Below, one piece after another: positions 54,580-61,224 of a stretch of DNA of 64,000 nt (position 1 is the stretch's first letter; every line of letters starts with the position of its first letter). Source of the DNA: Chrysomallon squamiferum. Lineage: Eukaryota > Mollusca > Gastropoda > Neomphalida > Peltospiridae. The notes below the pieces were generated by a model. That model was given only the letters and a program-made list of their open reading frames with translations. It was not told the origin of the DNA and made no database searches. Where the stretch lies: NCBI GenBank assembly GCA_012295275.1, contig CM022666.1:4535387-4599386 (forward strand). The letters run 5' to 3'. The translations under genes were made by a program, and so were the position numbers.

Positions 54580-56725
54580 GTAGTAGTCTTATAGTTGTTG
54601 TTATTGTTGTTGTTGTTGTTTATTTACATACACTATTAGACACCCAGTATTTCTATAATACAAACCATGAATTATCTTGACAGCTGATGACGAAGGTGAC
54701 GATGACGTATTTAGAGAGAAAACTGAAAAACCTAACTCTCTGTTTGAAAATATTCGACTAGGTGTTAAGAAATTCTGCATTCAGGTGAGTGATAAGTTTA
54801 CCTGTCTCCGTACAGGTGTGCTTTGAAATTATAGGTATTGCTTTGCAATGTGTGAATGTATGTTTGTGTGTATGTGTATACTTGCATGTGCACATGGTTT
54901 GTGTGCATGTTTGTGTATGTAATTGTAGGTATCTGTGTGTCTGTCTCTCTGTGTTTGCATGTTTGTTCTTGAAAGATAATTCTACACTCAAGTAGGTTAA
55001 TCCTAGGTAACACTCATTTTTATTTTTGTTTTACAACAGGCATGTGTATTCAGTGTATTTCTGTGTCTATACGTTTGTGTATATATTTATGTGTCTGTAT
55101 GTATATGTAGATGTCTGTGTGTGTGTCTCTCTGTATCTGTATTTGTGTGTGTATATGTATGTATATATATCTGAATATGTATTTGTGTGTGTGTATATAT
55201 ATGTCTTTGTGTGTAGTATATCTGGATGCCTGTGTATATGCATATGTTTGTATATATATATATATGTGTGTATGTATATGTATTGGTGTATGTATGTTTG
55301 TATATCCATGTGTGTGTATGTGTCTGGGTCCGTATGTACATGTGTGTGTATATGTGTGCATATATGTCTATATGTATGTCTCTATATGTATATGTATTTG
55401 TATTTGTTTTGTGTGTCATGTCTGTGTCTATATGTATTTTTGTTGTATGTATATGTCTGTACACATATTTTGTCTGTGTATGTTTCTGTGTGTATCCATG
55501 CGTATATGTCCATGTCTGTGAATGTTTGTTTGCATCTGTATTAATACATAAATATTAGCGTGAACCTACTGTTCATATATATATATTTGTTTATAACAGT
55601 GCAGTGGACTAGACAGAGAATATTAAGGAAGATAACTCTTTCATACTTAGGCCCATTATTACCTCAAACAATGATCATTATTTATTATTATTATAAGGAC
55701 CATTATCCTCAAACAATGATTATTATTAATTTATTACTTATTATTATTATTATTATTATTATTATTTTTATTTTTATACTATTTATATTATTATTATTAT
55801 TTTATTGTTATTATTTTATTATTATTATTATTTTATTTTTTGTTATTGTTATTGTAATTATTGTTGTTGATGAAATTTTTTGACAGTTAATATTTTATTT
55901 TAATTTTATTTTTCATCCAGGTAGTCCAAACACTGTTTATCCCAAATGCTGTTGTCGCGGTAGTTGTGTGTCTCCTTGTTTATGGCTGTGTACACGTGTC
56001 AGAGGTTGTACTAACCAAACAAAGTTTCAACAGACTGGGTCTCCATTACGATATGGTAAGAGCTGTCTGGGAGTTTATTTTTATATTTTTAAATAATTTT
56101 AAAATTGTCATACTTCTTTTTTTTGTTACAAAATGATGTAATTTGAACATCCAGGAGTACAGGTTTGTTCCAGCACAGTACATACCATGTAATTTATATA
56201 TCCAGGCATACAGTACTATTCCAGTATGGTAACCTTAAAGATCATTACAATTCTGTATGTATCCTGTAATTTACAAATCAAAGGATGTAATATTAAAGAT
56301 TCAGTATACCAAATACAATGTATTCAGTATATGATATTATAAAAGTGACATACTGTGATGTATAATATACAGTGTATCTGAATATATGTCTTTTTTAAAT
56401 TTCAGAACGGATTCATAGACCTCCAAGCTGAAATGATCAACAGTCGACTTGTTTCTCATGCAGAACAAATAAACACAGTGGAACTTCCTTTGTACCAGAG
56501 CTGGATGGCAGCGTATATAGAACGTCATGAACGTGCACTACAACTACACCAGCAGCAGCTGACAACACTGCAGTTTGTACACAACGAGACGTACTGCACC
56601 TACTTGGTGAACCTCGGCATGGACATCAACTGCACTGTAGAGGGAAGCAAACAGCAGCGGGAGTACGTCATCTCAGCGACTGGATGTCAGCTTAATCCAG
56701 TGTGGCCCAAGTTTTATAAAAGGTG

Positions 56726-56796
<71 letters not shown>

Positions 56797-56831
56797 GAGG
56801 GAGAAAGAGGGAGAAAGAGTGAGAAACAGAA

Positions 56832-56862
<31 letters not shown>

Positions 56863-58296
56863 CAGTGAGAGAGAGAGAGAGACAAAGAGAGAGAGAGACA
56901 GAGAGAGAGAGAGAGACAGAAAGACAAAGAGAGAGACAGACAAAAAGAGAGAGACAGAGATAGAGACAGAAAAGAGAGAGACAGAGAGAGAGAGATACAA
57001 AAGAGAGACAGAGAGGGACAGAGAGAGAGAAAGAGATTGAGACAGAGAGACAGTGAGAGAGAAGAGAGACAGATAGAGAGAGACAGAGAGACACAGAAAG
57101 ACAGAGAGACAGAGAGACAGAAAGAGAGACAGACAGAGAGAGAGAGAGAGAGAGAGACCAGAGAGACAGAGACACAGAGAGAGACAAATGGAGACAGAGA
57201 CACAGAGATGAGAGAGGCAGAGAGAGAGAGAGAGAAACAGACTGAGATGAGAGAGTGAGAGAGAGACAGACTGAGAGAGAGAGAAAGACTGAGAGAGAAA
57301 AACAGAGAGAAAGAGAGAGAAACAGAGAGAGAGAAGAGACAGACAGAGAGAGAAAGAGAGACTGAAAAGAGACATAGAGAGAGACAGAGACAGAGACAGA
57401 CAAATGGAACAGAGGCAGACAGAGAGAGACAGAGAAAGACTAGAGACTGAGAGAAACAGAGAGAGACTGAAAGAGACAGAAAAGAGAGACAGAGAGACTG
57501 AAAAGGAGACAGAGAGACAGACAGAGTTTTGAGAAAGAAAAGTAGAGAAGAAGAATAAAGAAGATGAAAGAACAGAAAATGAAAGAATTTAACCAGTCAT
57601 GACAAATTATTTTATCAAGTATAATTTGTACATATCTGAGTGCGTTTAATAACACTAACTGAAGTAATATGTTTTCTTACATTTGTTTAAATTGTAATTA
57701 TCTGTTTTTACAATTTACTTTCACAGGACGGAGAGACCAGACATTGTAGAAAACCAACTTGACGCTTTACTCACTGCAGCCAGGCGCATCGTCATGGATA
57801 CAGCTCAAATTGTTGTTGTATTTTTGTCCATTGTGGTGCTCAAGGAACTGTTTGGTTCGGTTTTATGGATCTACATAAGAAGGTAAATTATTTCTGTCTA
57901 TGATGGTGTCTCGAATATTTTTTTCTTTTAATTTCAGTTGCAAATAATATCTCTTTTCACAATATAACAGATATATGCACTGATAAATATAAAAATATTA
58001 TTCTGCTCAGTTTTAAGTAAATTGATGTTGATTATTATTCTTATTATTATTTATTTTATTATTATTATTGTTGTTGATTTAATTATTTTATTTATTCATT
58101 TAATTATTTATTTGGTTTCTGATCATTAAATAGTTACTTTATTGTTATTATTATTAGTTAAACAATTGATTTTTAAATGAATTAATCAACATTTGTTGTG
58201 TATAGTTTTATTTATTTAATTTACTGTTGTTATTATTTAATTCCTTATCCTTATTAATTATTAATTAATAAATGATATATAAATATTTTTAATTTC

Positions 58297-58331
<35 letters not shown>

Positions 58332-58461
58332 TACTAAACTTACCCCATGAAATCAATTCATTTCTTTACTTTCTCTCTTTTCATCTTTTAACAGATCTGG
58401 TTTTGTCAGACTAAGAATAATTTTTGAAACCAGCGAGGATCAGACAATGAAAGATTCATGA
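24992..58461 (+). CDS. Gene B: predicted 2157-residue seven-pass membrane protein, family not recognised
   Basis: Exons: 24992-25150, 30803-30931, 31751-32089, 32733-34255, 34848-35050, 35327-35464, 38815-38937, 40006-40080, 40616-40690, 41197-41271, 41764-41901, 42408-42583, 43038-43444, 45089-45301, 45956-46158, 46880-47173, 47706-47951, 48557-48709, 49675-49810, 50166-50352, 51233-51354, 51906-52120, 52634-53002, 54684-54784, 55921-56055, 56406-56722, 57727-57882, 58395-58461. Every junction is phase-compatible and the total is 6474 nt. Order: signal peptide 1-20, short ectodomain, TM1 about 108-134, cytoplasmic loop to 716, TM2 718-737, EGF modules 785-871, Cys repeats 872-946, large ectodomain to 1530, TM3 1530-1555, TM4 1570-1597, helical ectodomain, TM5 1854-1874, TM6 1936-1963, ectodomain, TM7 2109-2131, short C-tail. 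N-outside, C-inside is consistent with the placing of EGF modules and sequons. A cell-surface receptor or adhesion role is inference. It could instead be two genes if the TAG at 34254 is used. Confidence 0.75.
25160..25520. repeat. (AAT)n, (ATT)n and (ACT)-type microsatellites in gene B
   Basis: Short AAT run at about 25212-25232, ATT run at 25295-25327, ACT/ACC triplets to about 25460, then GTAT units. Confidence 0.9.
25640..26290. repeat. Degenerate tandem repeat, unit about 90-110 bp
   Basis: The phrase 'gcccctttaaattt', then 'ctggttcaccagtt' and 'atcttgattttaactaaaaac' recurs about six times in decayed form. No exon is seen from 25520 to 30800. Confidence 0.6.
26490..27110. repeat. (GT)n/(TATG)n interrupted array
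   Basis: GT runs, TA runs and 'tatatgagtttgtgtgtgta'-like units. ORFs such as 26875-27117 are Cys-Val-Tyr artefacts. Confidence 0.9.
27635..27800. repeat. (AAT)n, (AAC)n and (ATT)n microsatellites
   Basis: AAT/AAC triplets are followed by an ATT run and a TTTA run in the second intron region of gene B. Confidence 0.95.
28440..28960. repeat. Degenerate tandem repeat, unit about 80-100 bp
   Basis: Words such as 'ttttctaaaaacaagtctttatt' and 'attataatcacttgata' recur about five times with drift. Confidence 0.55.
29150..29235 (+). mobile_element. Possible tRNA-derived SINE fragment
   Basis: The string 'tgggttcaaatcctgag' is a near-perfect RNA polymerase III B-box with context, preceded by 'cagttgggctgtt'. 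An A-box is not convincing and no ends were found. A true tRNA is excluded because no cloverleaf can be drawn. Confidence 0.35.
29345..29740. repeat. (GAGA)-rich tract and (CA)n/(TG)n microsatellites
   Basis: Imperfect AGAGA sequence to about 29575, CA run at 29628-29660 and TG run at 29675-29740. ORFs on both strands through the AG tract are artefacts. Confidence 0.9.
30175..30795. repeat. (TTTA)n/(ACTT)n array reaching an exon boundary
   Basis: About 620 bp of TTTA and TTAC tetranucleotides; the last units end within about 10 bp of the exon 2 acceptor (AG at 30801-30802). The 206-codon Leu-Phe-Tyr ORF is an artefact of the repeat. Confidence 0.95.
30975..31480 (-). mobile_element. Decayed pogo/Tigger-type DNA transposon, transposase N-terminus
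   Basis: Read on the minus strand from about 31475, the frame begins [16 protein letters not shown], passes two stops, then gives [29 protein letters not shown] and TPAKGVNII. This is the helix-turn-helix (CENP-B-like) start of Tigger/pogo transposases of the Tc1-mariner superfamily. The catalytic DDE part is absent. The sequence at 30975-31110 ('cgtatataaaatc', 'taatctgttccagcccccc') looks like the terminal region of the same element. It is a dead, internally deleted copy in gene B intron 2. Confidence 0.7.
31490..31743. repeat. (TTTA)n/(TTTG)n array abutting exon 3
   Basis: Tetranucleotide array that ends seven bases before the exon 3 acceptor AG at 31749-31750, so it also acts as the pyrimidine tract. 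Confidence 0.95.
32465..32712. repeat. About 35-bp minisatellite beside exon 4
   Basis: The unit 'tattacgaatcaatcatt' plus 'tttatttttaaaat' is repeated seven to eight times and ends about 20 bp before the exon 4 acceptor. Confidence 0.85.
32733..34255 (+). CDS. Gene B exon 4: large cytoplasmic loop
   Basis: One 1523-bp exon, far GC-richer than its surroundings. Visible features are an acidic run ([20 protein letters not shown]), a Met run near 33070, a proline motif PPLPPPP at residues 648-654 (SH3-type) and DFPPPPQVF at 668-676, which matches the Ena/VASP EVH1-binding core FPPPP. No catalytic domain is seen. The exon ends with AAGTA|gtaagt, a consensus donor whose first base is also the G of an in-frame TAG. 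Splicing to 34848 turns TA into TAT (Tyr). Unspliced RNA would stop here and leave a 716-residue single-pass form. I see no AATAAA before exon 5, which favours splicing. Confidence 0.85.
34280..34460. repeat. (GTAT)n tetranucleotide array
   Basis: GTAT units with a GTAC interruption begin just after the exon 4 donor. Further GT/TA runs continue to about 34620 and a (TA)n tract fills 34683-34727. Confidence 0.95.
34848..38937 (+). CDS. Gene B exons 5-7: TM2 and two EGF modules
   Basis: Exon 5 gives a hydrophobic stretch ([17 protein letters not shown]) followed by about 45 polar residues. Exon 6 is a six-cysteine EGF module ([19 protein letters not shown] then ICLHGY). Exon 7 is a calcium-binding EGF: it starts DINEC and contains [12 protein letters not shown], which fits the Asn/Asp hydroxylation pattern C-x-[DN]-x4-[FY]-x-C-x-C. 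Exons 6 and 7 are phase 1 at both ends, the usual state of shuffled EGF exons. Introns between them carry CCAAT-bearing 50-bp repeats and poly-T tracts. Confidence 0.85.
36322..37360. repeat. 50-bp minisatellite, about 20 copies
   Basis: Consensus starts 'tttgactgtaacttgtatag', continues 'gtgtcattccatgtcaaatc' and ends 'agccaatggg'. Copies vary by substitutions and small deletions. Each unit contains one CCAAT word. It lies in gene B between the two EGF exons. The short ORF inside is an artefact. Confidence 0.95.
37361..38814. other. Intronic AT-rich DNA without recognised features
   Basis: No exon is seen between the minisatellite and the second EGF exon. A 'cactggacttt' plus 'cattcatttacatttatca' segment is duplicated near 37700 and 37765, and there is a poly-T tract at about 38697-38725. 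Confidence 0.6.
39005..39170. repeat. Poly-T and (ATT)n tract
   Basis: Homopolymer T and an ATT run of about 70 bp in the intron after the second EGF exon. Confidence 0.9.
40006..41271 (+). CDS. Gene B exons 8-10: three 25-residue Cys repeats
   Basis: Exons 40006-40080, 40616-40690 and 41197-41271 are each exactly 75 bp and phase 1 at both ends. Each encodes C-x3-C-x2-G-x-[FY]-x4-C-x6-8-[25 protein letters not shown] and [12 protein letters not shown], ending ICR, VCR and QCK. The pattern resembles TNF-receptor or GCC2/ephrin-receptor-like repeats. It is shorter than a full six-Cys TNFR module. The exons clearly arose by tandem exon duplication. The donor of exon 8 (GAG|gtttga) is weak but the frame requires it. 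Confidence 0.8.
40220..40615. repeat. (ATT)/(ACT) triplet array abutting exon 9
   Basis: Mixed triplets fill most of the intron and run right up to the acceptor AG at 40614-40615. The 144-codon Leu ORF is an artefact. Confidence 0.9.
40780..41005. repeat. (GA)n microsatellite
   Basis: Two long GA runs separated by imperfect GACA sequence in the intron after exon 9. Confidence 0.95.
41764..47951 (+). CDS. Gene B exons 11-17: large Cys-containing ectodomain
   Basis: Seven exons encode about 560 residues with no recognised domain. Exon 13 (43038-43444) is the most Cys-rich, with CEECSRSC and [10 protein letters not shown]. Exons 14-17 look like beta-rich ectodomain (for example [32 protein letters not shown]) with several sequons. 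The intron from 41902 to 42407 appears to be GC-AG (GAGAG|gcaagt): this is the only donor that keeps the frame, because the neighbouring gtaaaa would create a stop. Exons 13 and 14 flank a terminal-inverted-repeat element in the intron. Confidence 0.8.
42606..43012. repeat. About 20-bp minisatellite before exon 13
   Basis: The unit 'ttaattttacatttactgta' is repeated about twenty times and ends about 25 bp before the exon 13 acceptor. Confidence 0.9.
43700..43910. repeat. (CATC)-rich imperfect tetranucleotides
   Basis: 'ccatccat' and 'attcattc' units; the short Ile-His ORFs are artefacts. Confidence 0.8.
44118..44938. mobile_element. DNA transposon (MITE-like) with terminal inverted repeats
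   Basis: The left end reads 'ttaccgtatatacttgttta' and the right end is its inverted copy, 'caagtatatacggtaa'. Inside each end, inverted 'taagtcga' and 'gtcgacttatac' words occur again. The 821-bp body contains no transposase-like frame, so it is non-autonomous. It sits in the gene B intron between exons 13 and 14. The flanking target duplication is not clear to me, so the superfamily is left open. Confidence 0.75.
45700..45930. repeat. Short degenerate repeat of 'gggagataact'
   Basis: The word occurs four to five times with 'ttcaaaagat' and 'gaagataactcaaa' beside it, just upstream of exon 15. A poly-T tract lies at 45622-45650. Confidence 0.7.
46200..46272. repeat. (CATC)n microsatellite
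   Basis: Nearly pure CATC run of about 70 bp soon after the exon 15 donor. Confidence 0.95.
46560..46870. repeat. (TTATTG)/(TTATGG) hexamer array abutting exon 16
   Basis: ATT triplets lead into GTTATT and GTTATG hexamers, which run to within ten bases of the acceptor AG at 46878-46879. The Val-Ile-Met ORF ahead of exon 16 is an artefact that merges with the exon. Confidence 0.9.
47215..47640. repeat. (AAT)n, (AAG)n, (CAT)n and (AAC)n triplet tracts
   Basis: Successive triplet microsatellites fill the intron between exons 16 and 17. Confidence 0.9.
48557..49810 (+). CDS. Gene B exons 18-19: TM3 and TM4 hairpin
   Basis: Exon 18 has [20 protein letters not shown] (TM3) and exon 19 has [20 protein letters not shown] and [13 protein letters not shown] (a long TM4). 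Only about 15 residues, rich in Pro and Gly, separate them. This fits a tight hairpin with a short cytoplasmic turn. Confidence 0.85.
49003..49590. repeat. (AAT)n-rich array with duplicated blocks
   Basis: AAT/AAC/AGT triplets. A larger block containing 'gcaaaagcaataacaataac' recurs three times (about 49129, 49314 and 49486), so the array has also grown by segmental duplication. Confidence 0.85.
49917..49996. repeat. (TC)n(AC)n compound microsatellite
   Basis: Pure TC run followed by a pure AC run in the intron between exons 19 and 20. Confidence 0.95.
50166..52120 (+). CDS. Gene B exons 20-22: helical ectodomain
   Basis: About 175 residues, mostly amphipathic helix ([57 protein letters not shown]), with sequons at NAS, NRT and NVS. 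By topology this lies outside the cell between TM4 and TM5. Long helices between TM pairs recall prominin or tweety architecture, but I see no sequence match to either. Confidence 0.8.
50290..50770 (+). repeat. 83-bp tandem repeat that copies the exon 20 5' splice site
   Basis: The word '[ag]gttgtgagcagagcataaaa' starts at 50308, 50391, 50474, 50557, 50640 and 50723, an exact 83-bp period. Each unit holds the last about 45 bp of exon 20 plus its donor. Intact CAG|gtgagt occurs at 50353, 50436, 50519, 50602 and 50685; the sixth copy is broken. Only the first keeps the gene frame. Reading on into copy 2 reaches TAA at 50407-50409. The fifth unit retains the exon-like 'ggccaaccgtacaaaga'. Confidence 0.95.
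51010..51150. repeat. (TTTA)n tracts before exon 21
   Basis: Two TTTA runs separated by about 60 bp of unique sequence. Confidence 0.9.
51490..51890. repeat. (CA)/(CATA)-rich interrupted array
   Basis: CA, CATA and CAGA words fill the short intron between exons 21 and 22. Minus ORFs are Cys-Val-Tyr artefacts. Confidence 0.85.
52634..58461 (+). CDS. Gene B exons 23-28: TM5-TM7 and C-terminus
   Basis: Exon 23 ends with TM5 ([18 protein letters not shown]) and [17 protein letters not shown]. Exon 24 is an acidic cytoplasmic piece ([16 protein letters not shown]). Exon 25 is TM6 ([20 protein letters not shown]). Exon 26 gives 105 residues of helix with NET and NCT sequons and paired cysteines. 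Exon 27 contains TM7 ([20 protein letters not shown]), and exon 28 gives a 22-residue tail ending MKDS. Phases run 1, 1, 0, 0, 2, 2 across these exons. No RING, PDZ-ligand or kinase signature is visible in the tail. Confidence 0.85.
53165..54590. repeat. 1.4-kb (ACT)/(ATT) triplet array in gene B
   Basis: Blocks such as 'gccactattgttataact' and 'acagctactattactactac' recur many times, so the array has expanded by both slippage and block duplication. ORFs of 152-195 codons on both strands are Val-Ile or Thr artefacts. Confidence 0.95.
54840..55560. repeat. (GT)/(TATG) interrupted array
   Basis: GTGT, TATG and TCTG words across the intron between exons 24 and 25. ORFs of up to 172 codons are artefacts. 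Confidence 0.9.
55660..55870. repeat. (ATT)n tract ahead of exon 25
   Basis: Duplicated 'cctcaaacaatgat' word at 55661 and 55698, then ATT triplets up to about 50 bp before the exon 25 acceptor. Confidence 0.9.
56728..57535. repeat. 800-bp (GA)n/(GACA)n array
   Basis: A pure GA run at the left becomes GAGACAGA mixtures. It starts five bases after the exon 26 donor GT. Ser-Leu ORFs above 200 codons on the minus strand are artefacts. Confidence 0.95.
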
Positions 58462-58692
58462 AAAGAAATTTACTTATAACCTAAAAAACATTACATTCTA
58501 ATATTTCCTTCAGGTCATATCAGGAAATACACACAACTGAAAAATCTCATTTGATATCAATTGTTTTATATTCACAGTGACATCAGATTCTGTGATATAT
58601 TATGTTCATATGTGTATAGAGATTTGTTTTCATAATCTATAAGATAAATGAGGAATTTAGTTGTGTCAGAACAAGACTTCTCATTTCAGTAA

Positions 58693-58726
<34 letters not shown>

Positions 58727-58760
58727 GAATGAAAATAAATGTGGATCATAAGTAAACACA
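58462..58760 (+). other. Gene B 3' UTR with poly(A) signal
   Basis: After the TGA at 58459-58461, the first good signal is AATAAA at 58734-58739, just past an (AAT)n run. Cleavage would fall near 58755. Confidence 0.55.
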
Positions 58761-58974
58761 AAGACTGTCATGGCCATTATCCTACATCATCATTCAGAAT
58801 TTCATTGTCAGCATCATCATTCAGACTTGTATTGTTAACATCATCATTCAATGTTTTACTGTCAACCTCATCATCCAGAATTTTATTAACAAAATACTCA
58901 CTGACAGTCCTCATCATTCACAAAAGATGAACTCTGCTTCAGGTTTTATTTACTATTATTTTAGGTTTTACTCA

Positions 58975-59420
58975 CATTGTACAATGGACGTTCTTGTACA
59001 ATAGATGTTCTATGTACAATAGATGTTCTTGTACAATAGATGTTCTGTATACTGGATATTCTTTGTGCAGTAGATGTTCTGCATACTGTGACTGTTCTTC
59101 AGTCAAAATGATCTTGAACAGATGTTCTGTATACACTGTACATTGATGCTCAAGTACAGTAGATGTTCAGTGTACAGTGAATGTTCTTGTATGGTGGATG
59201 TTCTGTACACAATGGATGTTCTGCTGCAGATGTTCTATGTACAAAGATGTTTTTGTGCAGTTGATATTTTAAACATGTACATCTGTGGATGTTGTAAATA
59301 TAATTAATGTTAAATGATAATGGCTTTTCTTTGTACAGTGAATATGTTATGTATGTACTACTGATGGTCTGTGTTCAGTAAATCTGTACTGTGGATGTTC
59401 TACAAACAGTGAATGTGTTC
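58975..59420. repeat. Degenerate minisatellite, unit about 19-20 bp
   Basis: 'gtacaatagatgttcttgta' and variants recur about fifteen times downstream of gene B. A segment beginning 'acatgtacat' (59273) is copied again at 59595, 322 bp away. Confidence 0.75.
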
Positions 59421-59931
59421 TAGAGATTTTCTATGTAAAATAAATGTGTGATGTGCAGTGAATAAATATTTGCATATTACTGATTTTCTATATAAATTGA
59501 CTGATGAAAGTTAAATGTTCACTGATTGGTTTATAATGAATAATACAAGTTAAGTGGATGTTCCAGTTAAAAAGGATTTTAATTTGTATTCTATACATGT
59601 ACATATGTGGATGTTGTAAATATAATTAATGTTAAATGATAATGAATACTCCATGCATAGTGGCTTTTCTTTGTACAGTGAATACGCAATGTATATGCAT
59701 TGAAATTATCAGAGTAATGAATGTTTATATATATGTTACAATTAAAATCGCATGTACAATTTGCATAATAAACAGTCTCTTTCAAGTATATTTTTTGTTT
59801 CTTCAGAAAAAGACTTTTTCTTTTTAGATGCATTTCAGAATCATAAATGTTATGATAATTATAAAGTTTCATTATCACGATCATCATCGTCATTATTAGT
59901 TTTGCTGCTACTATTTCTACATAATCATACA

Positions 59932-59947
59932 CACACTCACACACACA

Positions 59948-60004
<57 letters not shown>
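59932..60004. repeat. (CA)n microsatellite
   Basis: Pure CA run with a TA end. Confidence 0.95.
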
Positions 60005-60005
<1 letters not shown>

Positions 60006-60059
60006 ATTACACACACACCTACATACCTGCAGACAGACAGACATATATCATGATTCACT

Positions 60060-61197
60060 TTTAAAAGTTGTGCAGTCGTCCTTGACTGTTTGATTTGCTG
60101 TCTAAAAAACCGGACAATAACAATGGTAGCTCACTGGAAAACTTTTAAAAATCCCCAGTAGACTCGTTATCTTTAAAAGTAGTTTCTACCTGAGCAGTGT
60201 TTATAAATAGCTGTTTGCTAAGTGTTTCCTAGTAATACAGATTGCAGGGCCCACGAGTTCTCGAGTTACCTAACGTGTGTTTGTCCCACTCTCTTATGAA
60301 CCTGCTCAAGGATTATTGAAAATCTCTAGTCCAAATAAACACGTTCAACAACTGAAACGATTATAAAAAATAAATGAATACAAATAAATAGTTTTTTTTT
60401 TTTTTTTTTCAGGGAAAATCCAATTTTTATTCCTTTGGGTCTTGTGTAGATATATCTAAAGCATAGCTGGAGTGTATTAGGTTATTTGAAATTAGAAATT
60501 TAAATAATGTTTGGATTAAATTTTTGTTCATTTAAAGAAGGGTTAGACTACTGAAGAGTGATTGAATAAAAAAATAAAACGTGGTTAATAGTCAGTTGTT
60601 TTTCTTTCTTTATTTCTGTTCGTGGACGGACTATATTCTATGCGCATTCAGGGCAAACTGAACAAAGCCAGAATTCTTAAAATAGGTCACAGTCCGCGTG
60701 TGTGTAATGTCAACAATCGTAATACTATTTACGACTACAACAAGACAACAGCAATAATAAGTGTATGTAGTTTATTCAGGTAATGAACATTGGCAACATT
60801 TAGTTTCTTTTATTTTATTAATAGTTATTTTGTTTAACAATAAAAGAATTACGATTTACAACAAGACAACAGGATCCAATAAATGTATGTAGTTTCTGTT
60901 TATTACAAGGAACATTATTTCTATACAGTACTCTACACAAACATTAAAAATCTTTCTTTATTTTTATTTTTAGTTTTTGTTTCACAACAATAAAGGTTTT
61001 CATTTGTTCTTATTTTAAGAATCAGAGTGATATGGTAAAAGAAAACCCCTGATTCTATGAAATTCTAGTTTTGTTCTTTATTTATAATTTTGTTTATCTT
61101 CTAAAAGAATGTTATCTTACACAAATTTAAATAATTATTTCGATAACCGTTATATATTTCCACAACAACTGTTTTTGTTATTTTTCGTTTTTTACAG
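60060..61197 (+). promoter_or_regulatory. Upstream region of the TNF-ligand gene
   Basis: No coding exon is seen. The region holds 'ttataaata' near 60200, a kappaB/Dorsal-like GGGAAAATCC at 60412-60421, and a direct repeat of 'tacaacaagacaaca' and 'atgtatgtagttt' near 60735 and 60857. The coding exon is preceded by an acceptor (tttttacag at 61189-61197), so at least one 5' UTR exon probably lies in this region. Confidence 0.4.
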
Positions 61198-61224
61198 CTA
61201 AAGAAATAAAAGTTGTTACACAAA

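Noticed and set aside
55026-55558. 172-codon Cys-Val-Tyr ORF
   Set aside because: Arises from GT/TATG repeats in a gene B intron.
56692-57403. Minus ORFs of over 220 codons rich in Ser and Leu
   Set aside because: They are translations of a (GA)n/(GACA)n microsatellite; frames on both strands are open merely because the repeat lacks stops.
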